From: RDYJ01 sp034931405 | GTDB lineage: Bacteria; Cyanobacteriota; Cyanobacteriia; Cyanobacteriales; Nostocaceae | Length of the DNA: 64,000 nt | Direction of reading: 5' to 3' | Assembly (NCBI RefSeq): GCF_034931405.1 | Contig: NZ_JAYGHA010000010.1 | Coordinates: forward strand, 96,943 to 160,942 | Shown: positions 8,475 through 17,829 of the stretch, in pieces | Layout of the letters: every line of letters begins with the position of its first letter | How positions within the stretch are numbered: position 1 is the first letter of the stretch | Position numbers and translations under genes: made by a program | The notes under the pieces: generated by a model | Seen by the model: only the letters and a program-made list of their open reading frames with translations | Databases searched by the model: none | What the model was told of the DNA's origin: nothing

Positions 8475-9191
8475 AAACCGAACTTTGTATAAATCAAATA
8501 ATTCTCCTGATTGCTTTTTGACTATTTTAGCACCTGCAGCTTTAATTATTTTTTCCCATTCAGATACAGATTCTAAAAATACTTCTGCACCTAAATAGGT
8601 TTCTAAAACTGCCCAATCTTCTGCTAAAGGTTGTTCTGAATTAAGAATATCAAATACAAAATGCGCTCCGGGTTTTAATACCCGTTTGACTTCTAGTAAT
8701 ACAAGATTCCAATATTCTAGAGGAAAATAACAACTAAATCCTGTAGCTATGACTAAATCAAATTGTTCTGAAGGGTAGTTTAAATGATGTGCTGTTCCTA
8801 ATTCCACACCTTTAAAGAGTTTTGAGTTTAATTGTGAACCACGTGAATTTAGGGTATCTCTAGCTATATTACTAATTTCTTGCCCATAAAAAAATGCTTG
8901 CCAATCTCGCCAAGGATAGATTAAAAAACTGACACCGCAACCAATGTCTAAACAGTGTTGATTTTTTTGAGGTTGGGCAATTTCCCAGAATGGAGAAGCA
9001 ATTTTATAAGCTAAGATGCCATTTTTCCATTCTTGATATATTGACATTTCTTGGACTTCGTTTGGAACTTCAAAGGCTTCTTTTTGATATTCTTTATTGA
9101 AGCGATATGCTATTTGTGCTATTCTTTCTTGCCATTTGTCGGCGGGATAAATATTGTTTTTGTAAGGATTTGATGGCTGGTTTTTAGACAT
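8469..9191 (-). CDS. Class I SAM-dependent methyltransferase
   Basis: The 240-residue protein contains the Rossmann methyltransferase core: motif I CLDIGCGVSFLIYP, motif II region FDLVIATGFSCYFP, and VKRVLKPGAHFVFD (post-III). It belongs to the broad Methyltransf_11/25 group. The substrate is not identifiable. The unusual Cys and Tyr around SCYFPLEYW replace the more common sequence after motif II. No biosynthetic partner is adjacent. Confidence 0.85.
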   Translation of the reverse strand: MSKNQPSNPYKNNIYPADKWQERIAQIAYRFNKEYQKEAFEVPNEVQEMSIYQEWKNGILAYKIASPFWEIAQPQKNQHCLDIGCGVSFLIYPWRDWQAFFYGQEISNIARDTLNSRGSQLNSKLFKGVELGTAHHLNYPSEQFDLVIATGFSCYFPLEYWNLVLLEVKRVLKPGAHFVFDILNSEQPLAEDWAVLETYLGAEVFLESVSEWEKIIKAAGAKIVKKQSGELFDLYKVRFL

Positions 9192-9200
9192 TACTTAGTT

Positions 9201-9263
9201 TGGTAATGGGTAATGGGTAATGGGTAATGGGTAATTGGTAATTGGTAATTGGTAATTGGTAAT
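9201..9263. repeat. Heptamer STRR (GGTAATG/GGTAATT)
   Basis: About nine copies of ggtaatg, drifting into ggtaatt, lie between the methyltransferase start and the ABC ATPase stop. It is the same unit as at 5929-6001, and its reverse complement occurs at 44325-44364. Confidence 0.9.
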
Positions 9264-9267
9264 GACT

Positions 9268-10914
9268 TTATACTCTTGCTAATAAAGGTGCAGCAGCTAG
9301 AAGGGTTTGTGTGTAGGGGTGCTGGGGGTTAGCAAATATTTCTTTTGTATTTCCTAGTTCGACGATTTTACCACCATTCATGACGGCGATGCGATCGCAC
9401 AAAAATCTCGCTAACCATAAATCATGGGTAATGAATAAATATGTTAATTCAAATTCCTCTTTTAATTGCAACATTAAATCTAAAACTTGTGTTTGTACAC
9501 TTGCATCTAACATACTCACAGGTTCATCACATATTACTAATTTAGGACGAGTAATGAAAGCTCGTGCTATGGCTACCCGTTGTTGTTGTCCCCCTGATAA
9601 ATCTGAGGGATAACGCTGATAATAAAGTTCTGCTGGTGTTAAACCTACTTTTTCTAACATCCACAAAACCTGTTCTTTTGCTTTTTCAGCATTAGCTAAA
9701 TTGTGAATTAATAAAGGATCAGCTATACTTTGTCCCACAGTCATAGCTGGATTTAAACAAGCGTGAGGATCTTGAAATACCATTTGTATTTGTCTGCGGG
9801 AAGAACGGATTTCTTGACGGGATAAATTAGTTAATTCTTGTCCTAAAAATTCAACTTTCCCAGATGTAGGACGAATTAATTGTAAAATGGTTCTAGAAAG
9901 TGTACTTTTGCCACAACCAGACTCTCCCACTAATCCTAATATTTCCCCTGGATATAATTCTAAATTAATGCCATCTACGGCTTTAATTGTTTGATTTTTA
10001 CCTTTAAATAAACGTTCAATAAAATTCGGTTCTATGCTATAATGTTGCTTGAGTTCTGTAACTTTTAAAATTGGATTCTCTTTACTTACTGTTCCCTGTT
10101 CCCTGTTCCCTGTTCCCTCTTCCTGTTGAATATGTAAAGCTGCTTTTAATAAAGATTGGGTATATTCATGCTGGGGATGAGCAAATACAGTTTCCGTTTT
10201 CCCCATTTCCACCATTTTACCTTGATACATTACGCCAATGCGATCGCAATATTCCGCTACCATTGCTAAATCATGGGAAATCAATAATAATCCCATATTT
10301 TCCTCTGCACACAATCGCGTTAATTCTTGTAAAATTTGGGCAGAAACGGTAACATCTAAACTGGTTGTAGGTTCATCAGCGACAATTAATTTAGGATGGA
10401 GGAGTAAAGCCAGCGCAATAGCTACCCGTTGACGCATCCCTCCGCTAAACTCATGGGGGTACTGACTCCAACGACTTGCAGGAATTTTTACCTTTTCTAA
10501 AGTCGCTAAAGCTTTTTCCTTCGCTTGTTGTTTTGATAATTCTGGTGAATGCGCTGCTAGGGTTTCTAAACAATGATTACCAATCGTCATCAATGGGTCT
10601 AATCGCGTCATTGGGTCTTGAAAAACCAAAGCTACAGCTTCACCGCGAAACTTTCGCATTTGCAGAGGTGTTAAATCTAATACCGACTCTCCCAGAAAAT
10701 TCACTTTGCCTTCAACGCGACTAGAGGCAGGTAACAAACGCATGATTGCCCGTCCAATCGTAGATTTACCACAACCAGACTCACCAACCAAACCCATTTT
10801 TTCACCTGGTTGCAGTGTAAAAGATACATCATCAACTGCCCAGTTTTCCTCTTCACCGCTACGTTGGGGATAAGCTACACGGAGATTTTCAATACTAAAT
10901 AAGGTTTCACTCAT
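9268..10914 (-). CDS. Fused double ATPase of a peptide/nickel-type ABC importer (DppD-DppF-like)
   Basis: The 548-residue protein contains two complete ABC ATPase domains of the oligopeptide/dipeptide type. Each has a Walker A (GLVGESGCGKST in both), a signature (HEFSGGMRQRVAIA in the first, SDLSGGQQQRVAIA in the second), and a Walker B with LIVADEP or LVICDEP. The C-terminal extension with HPYTQTLL is typical of the Dpp/Opp subfamily. Such fused ATPases power import of peptides or similar solutes, but no permease or binding protein gene lies nearby, so the partners are elsewhere. The linker (about residues 265-280) contains residues encoded by an in-frame STRR. Confidence 0.93.
   Translation of the reverse strand: MSETLFSIENLRVAYPQRSGEEENWAVDDVSFTLQPGEKMGLVGESGCGKSTIGRAIMRLLPASSRVEGKVNFLGESVLDLTPLQMRKFRGEAVALVFQDPMTRLDPLMTIGNHCLETLAAHSPELSKQQAKEKALATLEKVKIPASRWSQYPHEFSGGMRQRVAIALALLLHPKLIVADEPTTSLDVTVSAQILQELTRLCAEENMGLLLISHDLAMVAEYCDRIGVMYQGKMVEMGKTETVFAHPQHEYTQSLLKAALHIQQEEGTGNREQGTVSKENPILKVTELKQHYSIEPNFIERLFKGKNQTIKAVDGINLELYPGEILGLVGESGCGKSTLSRTILQLIRPTSGKVEFLGQELTNLSRQEIRSSRRQIQMVFQDPHACLNPAMTVGQSIADPLLIHNLANAEKAKEQVLWMLEKVGLTPAELYYQRYPSDLSGGQQQRVAIARAFITRPKLVICDEPVSMLDASVQTQVLDLMLQLKEEFELTYLFITHDLWLARFLCDRIAVMNGGKIVELGNTKEIFANPQHPYTQTLLAAAPLLARV
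10091..10121. repeat. STRR (TTCCCTG) inside the ABC ATPase coding sequence
   Basis: Four copies of the heptamer ttccctg lie in frame in the linker between the two ATPase domains and encode a short EGTGNREQGT-like segment on the minus strand. A heptamer repeat keeps the frame only in certain copy numbers, so it has been tolerated there in a phase compatible with translation. Confidence 0.8.
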
Positions 10915-11110
10915 AGTTAATTATCGGCTGTGCGCTGCCTGTTTATATAAAACGTAAATTTAGGATAGTCTAGCAGATTAGCAAAAGTAGGTGTTAGATG
11001 TTCATAATTATGCTTTTGATTGTAGTTAAAATATTTTGTAGGGGTTTAAAAATTGAAACTTGAAAATCGGCTTGATATTAAACGCTTACAAAAATCTTTG
11101 ATGTAATTTT

Positions 11111-12406
11111 TTAGTCTGTAGAATTTTGCTCAGTTCCACAATGATAACAATAAGGCAACTTTTTGTAAGTTAAATTATGGCAATTGTGGCATTCTACATA
11201 TTGATAATAACCGCAATGTGGGCAATGGGCATCATGGGATTTAATGTTTTTCGCGCAGTTGATACATTGTGATTTTTGAACCCTTTTTGCAGCTTGAACT
11301 TTGGTATTAAAAACAACGGTTTGAAAAAACTTGATAATTCCAAAACCCAGCAGAGGAATTAACAAGATATAAACATAACTAATTAAGAACAGCAACCCAC
11401 CAAATAGGGTGCTAACAATATCAAATAAGAATTGAAATATTACACCAATTTGCAGAAATTGTAATATCTTGAGAATCAGCGGAATCAAAAATATTACCAG
11501 CAAATGCCAGCTAATTAACGCTATGAGTCCATATCCTCTACTTTGACTTACTCTATGGACGAATAAAGCAATTAGAATTAGAGGTAGGAGAAAAATTGAT
11601 TGAAAAGTAAACTGAATACTAGGATACCAGAATGATGCACTTTTATAGCCTTTTTCAAGTGTGGCAAATTTACTTTTATCTTGAAGAAAAGCTAGAAAAT
11701 TAATACTTTCTGGTTTATTGAGAAGCTGATTTTTGAGATTAGTAATTTCCTGTTTTAGTTGGGAAATTTGCTGGTTATTTTTATCTAACTCTTGTTTAGC
11801 TTTTTCAGCCCTAATTTGATTGATGGAATTTCCCGGAGATTGTCCGGCAATTTTTTCTAAGAGTGTGGAATCATATTGATTACGAATATTTGTATTTGCT
11901 TGTTCTAGCTTATTAATTTTATCTTGTGTCTGATTGATAGCTGTGATATTTTTCTGATTTTGTCCATTATTTAGGGTATCTTTAGATTCGCCATAGCTCA
12001 GACATATTTCCGAAACTTTACCCAAATGTCCGACTTCTTTCTGTTGATATGTTTCTCTAAACTTGGGTTGATTATTATTGTATGCTATTGAATTTCTGAT
12101 GATTTCATAATCTTTATCTTTAGCAGTTTGTTGATTGGTTTTTTGATTATAATTATCCCATTCTGAATAACATGGATAAGCTTGATAGGGGCTAAGATGC
12201 CATCTACTAATATCCTCTAAACCTGTAAAAACGTTGATTAAAATAAAAATATCCACTAAAATAATCACAATCAAACTCACTTTATTTAGTGGTTCGTTGT
12301 TGATTGTTTTGGAGTTATTAAAAAATCGAATTAAGAGATTTCGTATTCTAGTAAACATATAAATTCTCTGCTTACGTAGGTTAAGTTGCCCTGTAGTTGC
12401 AACCAA
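11111..12406 (-). CDS. Membrane protein with coiled coil and C-terminal zinc ribbons
   Basis: Probable start is the internal Met at residue 17 (MFTRIRNLL). The protein has an N-terminal transmembrane helix (LIVIILVDIFILINVF), a long polar region with predicted coiled coil (residues about 165-245, LEQANTNIRNQY and NQQISQLKQEITNLK), three or four further transmembrane helices (about 270-370), and a C-terminal tail with CINC, CPHC, CHNC and CYHC pairs that look like two tandem zinc ribbons. No known family is recognised; a membrane stress or protease-adaptor role would be a guess. It is followed on the same strand by nothing obvious. Confidence 0.65.
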   Translation of the reverse strand: MVATTGQLNLRKQRIYMFTRIRNLLIRFFNNSKTINNEPLNKVSLIVIILVDIFILINVFTGLEDISRWHLSPYQAYPCYSEWDNYNQKTNQQTAKDKDYEIIRNSIAYNNNQPKFRETYQQKEVGHLGKVSEICLSYGESKDTLNNGQNQKNITAINQTQDKINKLEQANTNIRNQYDSTLLEKIAGQSPGNSINQIRAEKAKQELDKNNQQISQLKQEITNLKNQLLNKPESINFLAFLQDKSKFATLEKGYKSASFWYPSIQFTFQSIFLLPLILIALFVHRVSQSRGYGLIALISWHLLVIFLIPLILKILQFLQIGVIFQFLFDIVSTLFGGLLFLISYVYILLIPLLGFGIIKFFQTVVFNTKVQAAKRVQKSQCINCAKNIKSHDAHCPHCGYYQYVECHNCHNLTYKKLPYCYHCGTEQNSTD

Positions 12407-12452
12407 CCTACCATAAAATATGCTAAAAAAAGCAGCAGTATTTATTTTTCAT

Positions 12453-12806
12453 TTATTTTTCTCCATTCTCATCTGGTTGCAAAATAGCCTGACAATATCT
12501 AATTAAAGTTTTAAAACGTTCTTCAATCATTTTTATTCTCGCCTGTGCTGTTGCTGACTGTCTTGCACCTTGAAGAAACATCACATCTATTTCTAATAAA
12601 CGCAGTTGCTTACTCATCTCCGTTTGATATGACTGCTGCCGCGAGTCTAAATCAGTCAAAGATACAATGTGCTGTACAAACCATTGCTGCAACTCAGTTA
12701 AACGCTGTCGCAGGGTAGGTGCATTTAGTTGAATATTAGTGACATTAGAGCATAATTGCTCTAGTAATGTGGCGAATTCCTGATATTTTTCAAGATTTAG
12801 AGACAT
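12453..12806 (-). CDS. Small helical protein resembling heterocyst frequency regulator PatD
   Basis: This 117-residue all-helical protein contains LEQL, LQQWFVQHIVSL and the segment LRLLEIDVMFLQGARQSATA, which recalls the small cyanobacterial PatD protein (a factor that affects heterocyst frequency and FtsZ assembly in Anabaena). The identification is from memory of the family and is tentative. It precedes the zinc-ribbon membrane gene by about 46 bases on the same strand and could be its operon partner. Confidence 0.5.
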   Translation of the reverse strand: MSLNLEKYQEFATLLEQLCSNVTNIQLNAPTLRQRLTELQQWFVQHIVSLTDLDSRQQSYQTEMSKQLRLLEIDVMFLQGARQSATAQARIKMIEERFKTLIRYCQAILQPDENGEK

Positions 12807-13826
12807 CTAAATTTTAGTGAAGATAGTTAAAATATCTAATATACAGCAGAATTCAGGAGTCAGGAGTCAGGAGTAAAACTGGCTTTGTCTATAGGTTTGA
12901 ATTTAGATGTTGTACCTCCTAACTACGCAAACTGCTGTAAATTATTTGCGACTTGATAGAACGGTTTGTTCTCAAGAATCTTGAGTTTACTCACAAGCAT
13001 TTGCTACTTGTGCATAAAAAGCTTGGGATGTCAGGGTTGTAGCGGACAACATCCATAAGGAAATTTTGTTTGAAAACATTATAATATTTTTCATTGGAAC
13101 TTAATTAGTATAGTTTGTCAACACAAAAAAATAATTATGGTGTGAACCCAAGACAATTATAGTTATGCAGCAGGGAAATTTAGAACAATTACTACCAGAC
13201 GCTTTTTAGGAAGAGAATATCAATACTGTTTAAAAACCCCTTCTGGAAAAGAGACTCATGCTCGACTCATGGCTAGTAATGCCATACCTGTAGGGACAAA
13301 GGTAGAGTTATTGACAACAGGTAATAGTGTACACTTTTTTCCAGGTTGAACTGAGCTAACCTAACAGTATCATCGTTTTTATCTTTAAAAAACTTAATAC
13401 CCAGATCACAGACTTCTCAAAGAAGTTGGTGATCTATAATCCTGAAGGTTTTATGTTTAATGATGATCAACAAACCGCAAAGGACGCAAAGATACCCAAG
13501 GGAAGAGGTTTAAAAGATTTTTTGTATCAGTATGTAAAATATATGGTTATGTTTAAGTTATGCCATTATCAGCGATAATATATAATTGTGACACATCAAT
13601 CAAGGCGCAAGCCTCAGAGGATGTTTTGTGGCTTTGTTTACCAGTAATGGTTTTTCAGCCCTTATGTGCCTCTATCCCAGCAATGGATGATGATCACAGG
13701 TAATTAAAAACTCATATTCAAATTATTTTTCCTACTCATCTGTAGGGCAGCATCTTCTAATTTTGATGATGCTGTCATTTTCGTCTATATCTCACTTATC
13801 CACCAAAAACTTATCATCTCTCTTGT
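12807..13826. other. Long intergenic region upstream of the Rel/Spo gene
   Basis: About 1 kb without an intact gene. It holds a short aggagtc repeat (12850-12874), an ABC ATPase remnant (13165-13349) and a hairpin around 13393-13434 (cagatcacagacttctc / gaagttggtgatct), one of the family that resembles the repeat at 34168-34237. A 47-codon frame from 13560 has no recognisable features. The promoter of the downstream gene should lie in the last 200 bases. Confidence 0.6.
13165..13349 (+). pseudogene. Remnant of an ABC transporter ATPase (C-terminal TOBE domain)
   Basis: From 13165 one frame reads MQQGNLEQL, the conserved segment after the H-loop of CysA/FutC/PotA-type ATPases (preceded by an in-frame Ile-Val as usual). 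After a frame change the sequence reads TTRRFLGREYQYCLKTPSG and continues to VGTKVELLTTGNSVHFFPG and a stop at 13349, a good match to a TOBE domain. The catalytic domain and the stretch between these segments are missing. It is a degraded copy of an importer ATPase, of the iron/thiamine or polyamine type. Confidence 0.65.
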
Positions 13827-16103
13827 ATGAGCAGCTTACTTCTTGATTCCTCAGTTGATGTCAGTCTTCCGGAATGGCTCAAGAAATGTTTACGAGAAAC
13901 ATCAGTCAAGGGCAACACGGCGGAAGATGACCGAACGCATAATGATGTGACTTTGATTTGTAATGCCTTTAAATTTGCCTACCAACTGCATCAAGGACAG
14001 TATCGCAAATCTGGAGAGGCTTACATTGCCCATCCAGTAGCTGTAGCTGGCTTGCTGCGAGATTTGGGAGGTAGTCCTGCTATGATAGCAGCTGGATTTC
14101 TTCATGATGTAGTTGAAGATACAGAAGTTACAAGTGAAGAAATAGAAGAGCATTTTGGAGCAGAAGTCAGGCAATTGGTGGAAGGTGTCACCAAGCTGTC
14201 TAAAATTAATTTCACCAGTAAAACCGAAAGCCAAGCGGAAAATTTCCGGCGAATGTTTTTGGCAATGGCGCAGGATATTCGGGTAATTGTGGTGAAATTG
14301 GCGGATCGTTTGCATAATATGCGAACCTTGCAGTATATGTCAGAAGCCAGCCGTCGCCGTAGCGCCCAGGAAACACGAGATATTTTTGCACCTTTGGCTA
14401 ATCGCTTGGGTATTTGGCGGATTAAATGGGAATTGGAGGATTTGGCGTTTAAATATTTGGAACCTGATGCTTACCGGGAAATGCAGCAGCACGTTTCGGA
14501 AAAACGGACAGCGCGGGAAGAAAAGTTGGCTAAAGCTACGGAAGTGTTGCGGGAACGAATGCGACAGGCAGGTATTCAGTGTTTGGATGTGAGCGGCCGC
14601 CCCAAACATCTTTATAGCATTTATCAAAAAATGCAGCGTCAGCAAAAGGAATTTCATGAAATTTATGATTTGGCTGCACTGCGAATAATTGTGCAGACTA
14701 ATGAGGAATGTTATCGGGCTTTGGCGGTGGTTCATGATGCTTTTCGTCCCATTCCCGGCAGATTTAAAGATTACATCGGTTTGCCCAAACCCAACCGTTA
14801 CCAGTCCTTGCATACTGGGGTAATTGGTTTGACTGGTCGCCCTTTGGAAGTGCAAATTCGGACAATGGAAATGCATCATATTGCTGAGTACGGGATTGCT
14901 GCACATTGGAAGTATAAAGAAACCGGCGGTTCTACTTTTAGTCAACCTACAGGCTCAGATGAGAAGTTTACTTGGTTACGGCAATTATTGGATTGGCAGA
15001 GTGATTTAAAAGACGCGCAGGAATATTTAGATAGTGTTAAAGACAATCTATTTGAAGATGATGTTTATGTCTTCACCCCTAAGGGGGATGTCGTACCGTT
15101 AAGTCCCGGATCTACGAGTATAGATTTTGCTTATCGAATTCATACAGAGGTAGGAAATCATTGTGCGGGGGCGCGGGTAAATGGGCGGATAGTTCCATTA
15201 TCAACGCGGTTACACAATGGTGATATTGTGGATATTATTACGCAAAAAAATAGCCATCCTAGTTTGGATTGGTTGAATTTTGCCCGGACTTCGGCGGCGA
15301 AATATCGGATTAAACAATGGTACAAGCGATCGCGCCGGGAAGAAAATGTAACCAGGGGACGAGATTTATTAGAGAAGGAACTTGGTAAAACCGGTTTTGA
15401 TAACTTGCTGAAATCAAATGCAATGCAGACTGTGGCGGAAAAGTGCAATTATCACAGTGTGGAAGATTTACTGGCAGGTTTAGGTTATGGGGAAATTACC
15501 TTAAACTTGGTGTTAAATCGCTGGCGTGAAGTGGTGAAAGCACAGCAACCTGTGGCTGATGTAATCCCATTTATACCCAAGGAGTCAACATCAAAAACCG
15601 CACGGGAAATATCATCAACTACTTCTCGTGCTAGTGATTCACCTATTCTTGGTGTGGAAGGGTTGGTTTATCATGTAGCTGGGTGTTGTACGCCGATTCC
15701 TGGTGAGGCTATTATTGGTGTGGTGACGCGGGGAAGGGGTATATCAATTCATCGCCAAGGATGTCATAATGTGGATAACGTGGAGTGTGAACGTCTAGTA
15801 CCCGTCCGATGGAATACGGGAATAGAACATCATGGTCGTCCTCATACTTACCCCATCGAGATTCAAATTGAAACACTTGATAGAGTGGGAATCTTAAAAG
15901 ATATTTTATCGCGGTTGAGTGACCAAGCTATAAATGTCCGTCATGCTAATGTAAAAACGGCTTTTGGACAACCTGCGCTCATTGACTTGGGTATTGATAT
16001 TCGCGATCGCTCTCAATTAGAACACTTATTTGTGCAGATTAAAAAAATGAGTGACATTCTTAACATTCGCCGAGTTGGTCAACTTGAAGAATTACAGGCG
16101 TAA
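13827..16103 (+). CDS. Bifunctional (p)ppGpp synthetase/hydrolase (Rel/Spo homologue)
   Basis: The 758-residue protein has the long RSH architecture. The HD hydrolase domain includes YIAHPVAVAGLL and FLHDVVEDTEV; the synthetase domain includes GRPKHLYSIYQKM, YDLAALRIIV and GRFKDYIGLPKPNRYQSLHT; then TGS (DVYVFTPKGDVVPLSPGST), a helical region with a Cys-containing segment (YHVAGCCTPIPGEAIIG), and a C-terminal ACT domain (about 685-758). Both HD and synthetase motifs look intact, so both making and breaking of (p)ppGpp is expected. It controls the stringent response to starvation. It is the only RSH gene in the window. Confidence 0.96.
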   Translation: MSSLLLDSSVDVSLPEWLKKCLRETSVKGNTAEDDRTHNDVTLICNAFKFAYQLHQGQYRKSGEAYIAHPVAVAGLLRDLGGSPAMIAAGFLHDVVEDTEVTSEEIEEHFGAEVRQLVEGVTKLSKINFTSKTESQAENFRRMFLAMAQDIRVIVVKLADRLHNMRTLQYMSEASRRRSAQETRDIFAPLANRLGIWRIKWELEDLAFKYLEPDAYREMQQHVSEKRTAREEKLAKATEVLRERMRQAGIQCLDVSGRPKHLYSIYQKMQRQQKEFHEIYDLAALRIIVQTNEECYRALAVVHDAFRPIPGRFKDYIGLPKPNRYQSLHTGVIGLTGRPLEVQIRTMEMHHIAEYGIAAHWKYKETGGSTFSQPTGSDEKFTWLRQLLDWQSDLKDAQEYLDSVKDNLFEDDVYVFTPKGDVVPLSPGSTSIDFAYRIHTEVGNHCAGARVNGRIVPLSTRLHNGDIVDIITQKNSHPSLDWLNFARTSAAKYRIKQWYKRSRREENVTRGRDLLEKELGKTGFDNLLKSNAMQTVAEKCNYHSVEDLLAGLGYGEITLNLVLNRWREVVKAQQPVADVIPFIPKESTSKTAREISSTTSRASDSPILGVEGLVYHVAGCCTPIPGEAIIGVVTRGRGISIHRQGCHNVDNVECERLVPVRWNTGIEHHGRPHTYPIEIQIETLDRVGILKDILSRLSDQAINVRHANVKTAFGQPALIDLGIDIRDRSQLEHLFVQIKKMSDILNIRRVGQLEELQA

Positions 16104-16140
16104 TGGTTTTGGGGTGCGTTAAAAAACTAAACACTTTAAC

Positions 16141-16250
16141 TTACCTTGGGGGGTGAAAGTCCCCCTGCTTCTACAAGCAGCGGTTTTTGCGTCGGGGTAA
16201 AATCCCCGTTGCAAAACGTAATTCTACATTCTACATTCTTCATTCTTTTA
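16141..16250. repeat. Triple-hairpin dispersed repeat, copy 1
   Basis: About 100 bases are nearly identical to 37991-38089. They contain three consecutive palindromes: ggggg-tgaaagt-ccccc, tgctt-ctac-aagca, and tgcgtcgggg-taaaat-ccccgttgca. The segment ends with attctac short repeats. Here it lies between convergent genes and could act as a terminator, but the conserved sequence suggests a mobile or structured RNA element. Confidence 0.8.
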
Positions 16251-16292
16251 ATGCACCTCTAGCCGCTGACAGAGTTGAAAGTCTATTTTTGT

Positions 16293-17225
16293 TTAGTTGT
16301 GTAAAGTTTGCCACCCAGTACCTTGATAACCATATTCAAATATTTCCGGGTGCAAGATTTCTGCTAAAATTTCCACAGAGTCAACTAAACGCGGTCCGGG
16401 TCGGTTAAAATAGGCGTTACCATCAGTGATGAAAACTCTCCCAGCTTTGACAGCGTGTAGTTTTTCCCACTCTGAACGCTGAGTTAATAGTTTCGTTTCT
16501 TGCTGAGTCCGTTGTAAATTAAAGCCGCAGGGCATAAAAATTATGACATCGGGGTTAGTAGCAACCAAGGTTTCCCAGTTGATGTGAGCAGAAGGTTTCC
16601 CACTAACACTAAACAAGGTCTGTCCCCCTGCTAAATTAATTAATTCAGGTATCCAATTGGCAGCTGTGATCAAAGGATCAGTCCACTCGATACAAGCCAC
16701 TGTGGGCATTTCTGTGACAGACAAGCCTTGAATTTTACGGTTACAAATTTTAACTCGTGCTTCTAAATTCTCAATGATTTTTACTGAGTCTACCCCAAAG
16801 GTTTGGCCAACTCGTTCAATATCACCCCACACATCCCGCAGTGTGTTAGGCTGTAAAGAGATAATCTGGGGCGAAGTGTGGGTAAGTTGAATGACAGCTT
16901 TCTCTACTTCTGGTAAACTCACTGCACAGACATCACATTGATCTTGAGTGAGAATATGGGTAGGTTGCAATTTCTCTAAAACATCAACTTTGATTTTGTA
17001 GATACTCAAAGCAGATTGCAAAATTTTGCTAACTTCATCATGAATGGTATTGCTAGAAGCATTACCATTTAACCGTGCTTGGGTACAAACTGGAACATTG
17101 GCTATTTCTGGGGGATAGTCACATTCGTGCGATCGCCCAACAATGGCATCTTGTAAACCCAGTGTAGCAACTATTTCGGTAGCACTAGGAAGTAAAGAAA
17201 CAATTCTTATATCTTTATCTATCAT
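16293..17225 (-). CDS. Cobalamin-binding-type helical-backbone metal receptor (BtuF-like), no signal peptide
   Basis: The 310-residue protein begins with IRIVSLLPSATEIVATLGL, the start of the BtuF/TroA fold, continues with VGRSHECDYP and LTQDQCDVCAVS, and ends in GRVFITDGNAYFNRPGPRLVDS. BtuF proteins bind vitamin B12 for the BtuCD importer, but this one has no signal peptide, so it is predicted to be cytoplasmic or to use another export route. Non-exported members of the family are common in cyanobacteria and are of unknown role. A strong ribosome-binding site (aggaggt on the minus strand) supports the start. Confidence 0.85.
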   Translation of the reverse strand: MIDKDIRIVSLLPSATEIVATLGLQDAIVGRSHECDYPPEIANVPVCTQARLNGNASSNTIHDEVSKILQSALSIYKIKVDVLEKLQPTHILTQDQCDVCAVSLPEVEKAVIQLTHTSPQIISLQPNTLRDVWGDIERVGQTFGVDSVKIIENLEARVKICNRKIQGLSVTEMPTVACIEWTDPLITAANWIPELINLAGGQTLFSVSGKPSAHINWETLVATNPDVIIFMPCGFNLQRTQQETKLLTQRSEWEKLHAVKAGRVFITDGNAYFNRPGPRLVDSVEILAEILHPEIFEYGYQGTGWQTLHN

Positions 17226-17485
17226 AAGTTATACCTCCTGGGGATAGGAGTTCAGTAGTTAAGAATAGAAAATGGGGTCATTTTTTTTAACATCTGTCTT
17301 CTATTCTTATTTTTGCATATTTTAACTGGCAGGGTATCTATCTTGAGGATGTTAGCATTTTTATTTTGCGTCTAAATGACAAAGCGCACAGTTTTATAAA
17401 GTATGTGTAAATTTTACTAGTTTATATCTAGACACTGGTAAGAAATGACATTATTATGAAAATGTAATACATAACAGGTGTGTCC

Positions 17486-17726
17486 ATGAAGACAGTTAAA
17501 ATATTAAAATTGGCCATATTGCCTATCTTATCCGTAATTGCCCTCATATCTGCTCCCAATACTGCACTAGCTGACTACTTAAGAAGTGAAGATTTGGGAT
17601 AAAGATGAAGATCCGCAGAAAGACAGACCTGTGATAACTAGAAACTTTGAGTCTAGCAGAGAAGCATTAATTTACTTTGATTGTAATTATACTGATAAAA
17701 GTTTACCTGAGTGTCCTAAGAGATAA
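17486..17726 (+). pseudogene. Small secreted protein gene interrupted by a frameshift
   Basis: An ATG at 17486 opens a textbook signal peptide (AILPILSVIALISAPNTALA) and the frame stops after 38 codons. The +1 frame then continues without a stop through VKIWDKDEDPQKDR and ESSREALIYFDCNYTDKS to a stop at 17724-17726. A change of one base would join both into a protein of about 79 residues. Either the gene is dead or the sequence has an indel error. Family not recognised. Confidence 0.55.
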
Positions 17727-17829
17727 TTAGGTTTAGTTCTCCGGCTTTTTGAAGAAGTCGGGAATATATTATTTTATATTAAAATTGATATCAAATTAAG
17801 CTAAAATATAAATATATATTAGGAATATT

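Noticed and set aside
13560..13703. 47-codon frame in the spacer before the Rel/Spo gene
   Set aside because: No domain, signal peptide or family pattern; more likely random.
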